Shown here piece by piece: positions 32,610-37,446 of a DNA stretch of 37,446 bases. The notes beneath the pieces are model-generated. The model worked only from the letters and a program-made list of their open reading frames with translations, was not told the DNA's origin and ran no database searches. Location of the stretch: contig CAMAYM010000015.1 of the NCBI GenBank assembly GCA_945862495.1, positions 1 to 37,446 on the forward strand. Reading direction: 5' to 3'. Source of the stretch: Bordetella parapertussis. GTDB taxonomy: Bacteria; Pseudomonadota; Gammaproteobacteria; Burkholderiales; Burkholderiaceae_B. Position 1 is the stretch's first letter, and every line of letters begins with the position of its first letter. The position numbers were made by a program, and so were the translations under genes.

Positions 32610-33737
32610 CTAATTCCGTTGCCAGTCAGCGAACAGTGTTCTGACTTTGTCCATGTAGGACTCTCGCTGACTGGTGACCACCAAAATTCTTTCTTTCTCT
32701 GGATCAACGGCCACGCGCTGCCCACCGTACCCCAACCACCAATACGAGTCTCTTGGCCCATCTGTGGTGATCCAGGTCTGATAGCCATAGCCCATGTGAG
32801 CCTGTCCTACTTTGCCACGGTTGACCGCCTGCTGAGATGTTGCTTGTTTCATAAAATCTTGCTGACACGGTGTGCCGTTTTTCAATAACTTGACGCTATA
32901 CATTGCCATGCGTGCCCAGTCACGCGTTGTCGCGCTTAAGCCCGCCTGCGCAATCGGCACATTTTCTCGATCAAGCAGCCAATATCCCGCCCCCTCCGCA
33001 CCGATCTTGCTCCAAATATGCCGATGGAACTCGTGAATGAGTCCGCCATTTTTTTCGATGATATTTCCAAGCGCCAACGTATCTGTTCCAGAATATCGAA
33101 ACTCCCGACCAGACTCAATATCGCGCTCTTTCACTAATTGCAAATACTCAAGCCCACTCAACTTTTGCGCGCGCATACGCTGCCAACCATCGCAGTCCAC
33201 ACCCACTTCGCAATTTGACTGAACGACCAAATGATCACCACTCGCAACGGCGCGTCTCACACCTGAGCGCATCGTGAGCAGCTGCCGCACAGTCGCCTCA
33301 CCGTAGACCGTCCCTGTCAAGTCTGCTGAGTAAGTCTGTGCCGGTGCATCCAGATCAGGAAATTGCCCCTCACAATGCATCATGCCCAAGGTATAGGCCG
33401 TCAGGCTTTTGCTCATCGACCAGGAAAAGTTTGGACGATCGGCGCGAGCGAGGCTTTTATAGGCCTCAAAAATAATTTCGCCTCGCTCAACCAAGATCAT
33501 GCTCAGCAAAGGATTCTGATCCACGATCTGCTGCGCTTGACGCACAATATCAATTTCTCGACCTAGGGGTTCGCGCCGCGGCAACGCAATAAAGTTTGGA
33601 TCCGCTGCGTATCGGTGATTTTTAAATTCAGTCGCCATTCCGCCAGCGGCCCGCCGTGGACTGACCTCAGCGACACTCTGCGCATCAGCCGAAACATGAA
33701 CAATCATCAGCACAAATAAAAAAATGAAATGATGCAT
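32610..33737 (-). CDS. Exported serine hydrolase, class C beta-lactamase-like
   Basis: A 375-residue protein of the beta-lactamase/transpeptidase-like superfamily (COG1680). A signal peptide covers about 1-20 (MHHFIFLFVLMIVHVSADA). The SxxK motif is SMSK (S107, K110) and the second motif is the tyrosine YSGTD (Y216), where a YxN is usual. The third motif region is GYGGQRVAVD instead of KTG. This pattern fits esterase/peptidase-type hydrolases rather than true AmpC enzymes, so resistance should not be inferred. The start at 33737 opens the signal peptide; the frame extends to 33779. Confidence 0.88.
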   Translation of the reverse strand: MHHFIFLFVLMIVHVSADAQSVAEVSPRRAAGGMATEFKNHRYAADPNFIALPRREPLGREIDIVRQAQQIVDQNPLLSMILVERGEIIFEAYKSLARADRPNFSWSMSKSLTAYTLGMMHCEGQFPDLDAPAQTYSADLTGTVYGEATVRQLLTMRSGVRRAVASGDHLVVQSNCEVGVDCDGWQRMRAQKLSGLEYLQLVKERDIESGREFRYSGTDTLALGNIIEKNGGLIHEFHRHIWSKIGAEGAGYWLLDRENVPIAQAGLSATTRDWARMAMYSVKLLKNGTPCQQDFMKQATSQQAVNRGKVGQAHMGYGYQTWITTDGPRDSYWWLGYGGQRVAVDPEKERILVVTSQRESYMDKVRTLFADWQRN

Positions 33738-33814
33738 GCCGACGTTCCCGAAAACGAAAAGTGATTTTTCCCTAGGCAATCACGATATGCGATCGCCTCA
33801 TCTGTTTTAAAAGT

Positions 33815-34414
33815 TTATTTGCGTGGTGCGACCACCCGAGATCCAGCTAAAAATGGGTAGCGTGCAAAAATTGAGATCATCATGTTCTGAACCATGGCAT
33901 CAGAGGCTGTTTGCTGGGCATCACCGATCACTGACGTGCCAACACCTTCCCACACCATCTGCTTGCGCTTGGTATCGATCAAGTCGACCTTCATTGTCCC
34001 TTCGTTGTACTGAATGACATCTGGTCCAAAGGCATAGCCCGGCCAGCCACCATAAAAGCCCGCACCGTAGCCGTACCCAAAACCACCGCCCCACATCATT
34101 GGGGGTGGACCCACATACTCCGTACGGCTTTGAACCGTCGTCTGAAAATTAATCAATAGATCAGGATTTTTTTCATCCAAGGCATAGCCGCGTGATTCCA
34201 TCTGCAAGGCAGCAGCACGCTTGAGCCGTTCAGTCAGCAGCGTTGTATACCCAGCACGGTCGGTACCAAGTGGCTCCATAAAGGCAAACGTTCGATACGA
34301 AGCAAAATCAGCACGTGGGTCGTAATCGCTCCGCACAATGGGGGCATTGCTGCAAGCCGCCATCAGGCCAACCAATACCGTAGCGCCTAAGAAACGAAGC
34401 ATAAACGTCATCAT
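33815..34414 (-). CDS. DUF4136 lipoprotein
   Basis: A 199-residue lipoprotein with lipobox GLMAAC (C21), followed by the DUF4136 domain (SDYDPRADFASYRTFAF near the N-terminus, then KMVWEGVGTSVIGDAQ-like sequence near the end). A glycine/tyrosine-rich insert (MMWGGGFGYGYGAGF and following) breaks the domain in the middle. It should be anchored in the outer membrane; the function is unknown. AGGA lies just before the ATG at 34414. The longer frame to 34456 has no better start. It is followed downstream by the serine hydrolase gene after 77 bases. Confidence 0.88.
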   Translation of the reverse strand: MMTFMLRFLGATVLVGLMAACSNAPIVRSDYDPRADFASYRTFAFMEPLGTDRAGYTTLLTERLKRAAALQMESRGYALDEKNPDLLINFQTTVQSRTEYVGPPPMMWGGGFGYGYGAGFYGGWPGYAFGPDVIQYNEGTMKVDLIDTKRKQMVWEGVGTSVIGDAQQTASDAMVQNMMISIFARYPFLAGSRVVAPRK

Positions 34415-34583
34415 TTTTCCTGATGAATTGATTGATCTTTTGTCAGGAGCAATCAAAATTGAAACTTGATACCTATATTAGCAGTGCCTCGTGTTAGCGA
34501 TGCCCAATGCGCCACCAAAGAAACCATTGACATAGAAATACTTGCTAAAGTGTCGTCTACGCATTCCTTCCTAGGAAATCAGT

Positions 34584-35180
34584 ATGGCTCAGCACATCAA
34601 GAACAATCCCTTAACACCGACAGAGATCGAAGCCTTTGATGAGTTTTTATCCGAGTTGCACGGCTCGATTCAGAGCTTCGAAGCGCTTGATGGGCTTTTT
34701 TGTGCTTTGATTTGCGCGCCCCATTTGGTGCCACTCAGTCAATACTTTGATGTCATCATGGACGAGACGGACGCGTTTAAGACTGAAAAACAGTCCCGTG
34801 AGGTGATGGAATGGATGATGCGTCACTGGAACACCATCGCGGACGAGCTCCAAAGCACCGTCAAGACAGATAACATTTACGTACCACCTCTCATCATGGA
34901 CGAAGAGGGCGTGACGCTAGGGAATGAGTGGGCAGCAGGCTTCATGTTGGGCGTGTCTCTGAGCGACGACGGGAGTTGGTCAGACCTCATGGATGACGAA
35001 ACGCTCAGCCAACTACTCGTGCCAATGATGATGCTGGCCCATGAGCATCACCCTGACCCCGAGATGCGTCCCCCAACCATACTCGCCGAAGCCCGTGAGG
35101 AGTTGCTCGAGTCGATGTTCGAGGGCTTGGCTAATCTATTCGCATACTTTCAAAAACGTCGTCGTGGAACCGGAATATGA
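34584..35180 (+). CDS. UPF0149 (YgfB/YecA) family protein
   Basis: A 198-residue acidic cytoplasmic protein of the UPF0149 family: LTPTEIEAFDEFLSELHG, ALDGLFCALICAP and EWAAGFMLGVSLSDDGSW are typical. The C-terminal SEC-C zinc motif found in YecA is absent, so this is the YgfB-like form. The molecular function is not established. It overlaps the downstream racemase gene by four bases (ATGA at 35177), so the two are translated together. The start at 34584 follows AGGAAATC. Confidence 0.85.
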   Translation: MAQHIKNNPLTPTEIEAFDEFLSELHGSIQSFEALDGLFCALICAPHLVPLSQYFDVIMDETDAFKTEKQSREVMEWMMRHWNTIADELQSTVKTDNIYVPPLIMDEEGVTLGNEWAAGFMLGVSLSDDGSWSDLMDDETLSQLLVPMMMLAHEHHPDPEMRPPTILAEAREELLESMFEGLANLFAYFQKRRRGTGI

Positions 35181-35905
35181 CCTCTCTCAACGCTTCCGCA
35201 CAATTACCCCCTGGCTGGCTTGGCGTCATCGGCGGCATGGGTCCGCTAGCTACAGCGGACTTTCTGAGCAAACTGACGCTTTCCACAACAGCGCAAACCG
35301 ACCAGCAACACATCCCTGTTCTTTTATACGGTGACTGCACAACCTTTGACCGAACAGCATCTGTTCTCGGGGAGGGCCCGAGTCCACTTCCGCAACTACT
35401 CGCTGCAGTCGACTTCCTGAACGCCGCAAACGTGCAAGTCATTGCGATGCCTTGCAACAGCGCGCATTGCTGGTACGAGGACTTGGCTAAACGCGCGAAG
35501 ATGCCTTTTCTGCATATCGTGGATGCAAGTGCTCAGCAAGTTCTGGCTCGCAACCCTAATGCCAACTCGATCGGTGTGCTTTCAACTGAGGGCACTGCAC
35601 ACATGGGCATTTACACTCAACGTCTGGGGACGTTGGGTCTTAAGCCTTTAGTACCGAGTGAAGAGGATTTTCGTGAGCTGGTATCGCCGGGTATCGCTTT
35701 TGTTAAAGCTGGTGACCTAGAGGCTGGAGGCGCTCTGTTGCGAGAGGCTGCCAATCGGCTTTTCGATAGAGGTGCTGAATCAGTGATTCTTGGATGCACC
35801 GAGATTCCGCTTGGCATGATCCACGAACTTGAAAATGATCCGCTGCGTTTTATCGACTCTACGCAGTCTTTGGTGGAGGCGACGCTGTTACATCTTAGGG
35901 GCTAA
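35177..35905 (+). CDS. Aspartate/glutamate racemase family protein
   Basis: A 242-residue Asp/Glu racemase (RacX/YgeA type), a cofactor-independent enzyme with two catalytic cysteines: MPCNSAH (C93) and LGCTEIPLG (C207). The N-terminal GVIGGMGPLATADF is characteristic. It should interconvert L- and D-forms of aspartate, glutamate or another amino acid. Its start overlaps the stop of the UPF0149 gene. A gap of about 400 bases follows, with only a weak hairpin near 35961-35985. Confidence 0.9.
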   Translation: MTSLNASAQLPPGWLGVIGGMGPLATADFLSKLTLSTTAQTDQQHIPVLLYGDCTTFDRTASVLGEGPSPLPQLLAAVDFLNAANVQVIAMPCNSAHCWYEDLAKRAKMPFLHIVDASAQQVLARNPNANSIGVLSTEGTAHMGIYTQRLGTLGLKPLVPSEEDFRELVSPGIAFVKAGDLEAGGALLREAANRLFDRGAESVILGCTEIPLGMIHELENDPLRFIDSTQSLVEATLLHLRG

Positions 35906-36311
35906 GCCTAAAGCCTGAATTTCATGATGGCGGGGCAGGAATAACAACATCACAAACCGCCTGAGGTGCTGAAATCTCAAGTTTTTTGCTTTTGGTCTGC
36001 GGGCGGGATACGAACCGCCATCACTCTTGAGCAATAGCAAACTCTCGAAGCCAAGTTGCTTGACCATAGCTGCATAGAATAATGACTGTTTTGTCTCAGC
36101 ACATTTCCAGTCAGCGTTCTTGTGTTTAAGGCATCCCATGCTCGCCAAAAATCGTGCCGCACGACTTGGATATGTCAAAGGCCTTTTTTTACGGATAGAT
36201 TGAATTCTTTCGAAACCTGGATATGCTCTGCTTTAATTCATAATGAACACATAAATAACACCAAGGTCGATACCTACATGGATTTCTTAGAGATGGATTT
36301 TCGAGGCAAAA
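35906..36311. other. Intergenic stretch with a tRNA-like fragment
   Basis: No supported gene. On the minus strand, 36019-35993 reads like the 3' end of a tRNA: a GGCGG-TTCGTATC-CCGCC T-arm-like hairpin followed by CGCAGACCA. The T-loop has eight bases and lacks the invariant A58, and no matching 5' acceptor strand is found upstream, so it is at best a remnant. A minus-strand frame across it (36178-35888) looks like the usual false ORF over tRNA-like DNA. The right part, 36190-36311, is AT-rich. Confidence 0.4.
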
Positions 36312-37169
36312 GTGCGGCAACGTTCACTCGATGAGCTCAGGGTTAACGGTCCCGGCCGCTACCTGCCGCTCAGAGCGGGGCTGACCCACGTCATTGAAGA
36401 GGGTGAGGACGATCAAGCTACGATCCTGCTGGTGCACGGCGCCACGGTTCCGGCATGGGAGTTCGACCGACTGATCCCGCATCTCCGGGCCGCAGGCTGG
36501 AGAACCATCCGATTCGACCTGTTCGGGCACGGGCTTTCAGACCGCCCTGCAGTCCGATATGACTTCAGCTTCTTTCTTGAACAGGCGTTGGAGGTCCTTG
36601 ACGGCATTACCTCCCAACGCCCAATCACCTTGCTCGGTCATTCGTTTGGCGCGGCGCTCGCGGCTGCGATGGCCAGCCAGCGACCAGAGCGCATCGAGCG
36701 ATTGGTGCTGATCGCGCCGCTCCTGGACTTCATGGCGAACTCCTTCTGGGGTCAAGTCTTCTCGCTGCCTGGTATTGGCGGCCTGATGATGCGCCGTGTC
36801 GGCCTTCCGGTACTAGAGCGTCGCCGCGCACGCAGGTACCAAGCCATTGGGGCCGAGGATTTGACCTGGCGCTTCGTCAGCGAGGCGCGTGCGCCAGGAT
36901 ACGCCGATGCCTTGGCCTCCATGTTTGCCAACCGAACGCTGGGCCAGCAGAGGGAGCACTACCAACGCCTGCAATCGAGCTCGCATGAGATTTTTGTGGT
37001 GGCGGGCAGCGCCGACCGAGTCGTTCCCCTACGTGATGTGGCCGAGATTCGCTCACTGTTGCCTATGCATGAGTACCGGCAGATTGAGAACGCGGAACAC
37101 AATCTGCTACTGACACATCCCGCGCTGGTGACATCGGTCCTTCCACCGCCTCATCCGGGGACTAGATGA
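36312..37169 (+). CDS. Alpha/beta hydrolase, GC-rich, probably acquired
   Basis: A 285-residue alpha/beta-fold hydrolase. It has LLVHGATVPAWEFDRL, FDLFGHGLSDRP, the nucleophile elbow LLGHSFGAAL (S111), an acid in VAGSADRVVP, and the histidine in ENAEHNLLLTHP. The start is a GTG at 36312; an in-frame stop at 36288 limits any extension. From about 36320 the DNA is clearly more GC-rich, with GC-ending codons unlike the rest of the window. It sits next to the right IS copy. This points to transfer from another source, possibly with its original N-terminus replaced. Substrate unknown. Confidence 0.85.
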   Translation: MRQRSLDELRVNGPGRYLPLRAGLTHVIEEGEDDQATILLVHGATVPAWEFDRLIPHLRAAGWRTIRFDLFGHGLSDRPAVRYDFSFFLEQALEVLDGITSQRPITLLGHSFGAALAAAMASQRPERIERLVLIAPLLDFMANSFWGQVFSLPGIGGLMMRRVGLPVLERRRARRYQAIGAEDLTWRFVSEARAPGYADALASMFANRTLGQQREHYQRLQSSSHEIFVVAGSADRVVPLRDVAEIRSLLPMHEYRQIENAEHNLLLTHPALVTSVLPPPHPGTR

Positions 37170-37312
37170 TAAAGATCGCTCAACGCGGATGCGGACGGCG
37201 ACAAATTCAAGATAGATGTGACGGGACTGTATTCGGCCCATGTACCATCGCCAAGTCGTAGACTCGGATGTGGCTGCGTGCTGGATGTGCGTGAAATGCA
37301 GAGGGCAAGGAC

Positions 37313-37337
37313 AAAAAAGCCCCGCATTGTGCGGGGC
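37313..37337 (-). terminator. Leftward Rho-independent terminator touching the IS end
   Basis: GCCCCGC-attgt-GCGGGGC (37319-37337) forms a 7-bp GC stem; on the minus strand it is followed by a run of Ts (37318-37313), so it terminates leftward transcription. The IS terminus GGCTCT begins at the next base, 37338. Its parent gene, which would lie to the right, has presumably been separated by the IS. Confidence 0.75.
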
Positions 37338-37446
37338 GGCTCTACATCATTAACGGGGGACAACGGTATTCATTAAACTTGTTTTTGCGAAGAAACACAT
37401 TTAATGGAGCTAATACCGATGTCCCACATCGATTCTATCCTAGGTC
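37338..37446 (+). mobile_element. Right copy of the end-of-window IS (probable ISL3 family), partial
   Basis: The element starts at GGCTCT (37338) and runs off the window. Bases 37341-37446 are the reverse complement of 44-149. The same predicted hairpin over the ribosome-binding site is present at 37364-37418. Confidence 0.65.
37419..37446 (+). CDS. IS transposase start, cut by the window end
   Basis: An ATG at 37419 opens the same frame as on the left edge (MSHIDSILG), with GGAG nine bases upstream. Only nine codons are visible. Confidence 0.5.

Noticed and set aside
32610..33737. Class C beta-lactamase (resistance gene)
   Set aside because: The YxN and KTG motifs are not kept; an esterase/peptidase-type hydrolase is more likely.
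35888..36178. Minus-strand 96-codon open frame
   Set aside because: Its sequence (DGGSYPARRPKA and neighbours) is the kind of false protein read from tRNA-like DNA; no start signal or family match.
37151..37363. Minus-strand frame at the right edge
   Set aside because: It crosses the terminator and the IS boundary; no family match.
1..37446. CRISPR arrays, rRNA or complete tRNA genes
   Set aside because: No regularly spaced repeats with unique spacers and no rRNA or intact tRNA cloverleaf were seen; the only tandem repeat is the coding 63-base repeat at 21704-21880.

Overview
The window looks like chromosomal DNA of a betaproteobacterium, most likely Burkholderiales and perhaps Alcaligenaceae. 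This rests on an orphan Bug-type (tripartite tricarboxylate) binding protein, a PrpF-family isomerase, SlyX, a TIGR01244-type protein, an SbtA/LysR pair and an MbnP/MbnH pair, with moderate GC content throughout. All family calls were made by eye from protein sequence; no database search was run.

Edges (1-2779 and 37338-37446). Both ends carry the start of the same insertion sequence (probably ISL3 family), in inverted orientation, with the transposase genes reading out of the window. At least 106 bp are identical. At the left, a complete IS21-family element (istA/istB) abuts this IS. The window is therefore either an IS-bracketed segment or a contig that breaks at a repeat.

3233-4809: a hipBA-like toxin-antitoxin pair with a palindromic operator. 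4891-10876, all on the minus strand: an MFS permease, a YdjM-type membrane hydrolase, a second MFS permease, a peroxiredoxin, a universal stress protein with a perfect FNR/ANR box upstream, a TIGR01244 protein and an exported formylglycine-generating-enzyme-like (SUMF1-type) protein.

10976-17421: two facing gene sets that look catabolic. On the plus strand are a GST, an MFS permease, an alpha/beta hydrolase and slyX. On the minus strand are a PrpF-like isomerase, an AllA-like protein, a COG3618-type lactonase/amidohydrolase and a second GST, tightly packed with stop/start overlaps. Their substrate cannot be read from the sequence. 17517-22651: an EF-hand protein, a coupled PLP decarboxylase and alpha/beta hydrolase, a glycosyltransferase, trxC, a small exported repeat protein and a YdcF/ElyC-type protein.

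22683-26170: an exported cyanophycinase-like peptidase coupled to a LysR regulator, which is divergent from an SbtA-type bicarbonate transporter; a GDT1-type cation transporter follows. 26249-27427: a DUF4143 ATPase whose start codon lies inside a long inverted repeat. 27404-30410: a probable copper operon (DUF2946 protein, degenerate PCuAC-like protein, MbnP, MbnH). 30529-35905: the Bug receptor with a strong terminator, a family 2 glycosyltransferase, a serine hydrolase, a DUF4136 lipoprotein, a UPF0149 protein and a coupled Asp/Glu racemase.

36312-37169 is an alpha/beta hydrolase gene of visibly higher GC than its surroundings, next to the right IS copy and probably acquired. The most interesting items are the MbnP/MbnH operon with its degenerate PCuAC partner, the coupled PrpF-AllA-lactonase-GST operon, the RNA hairpin predicted to mask the IS transposase start, and two unusual start-site palindromes (hipB and the DUF4143 gene).
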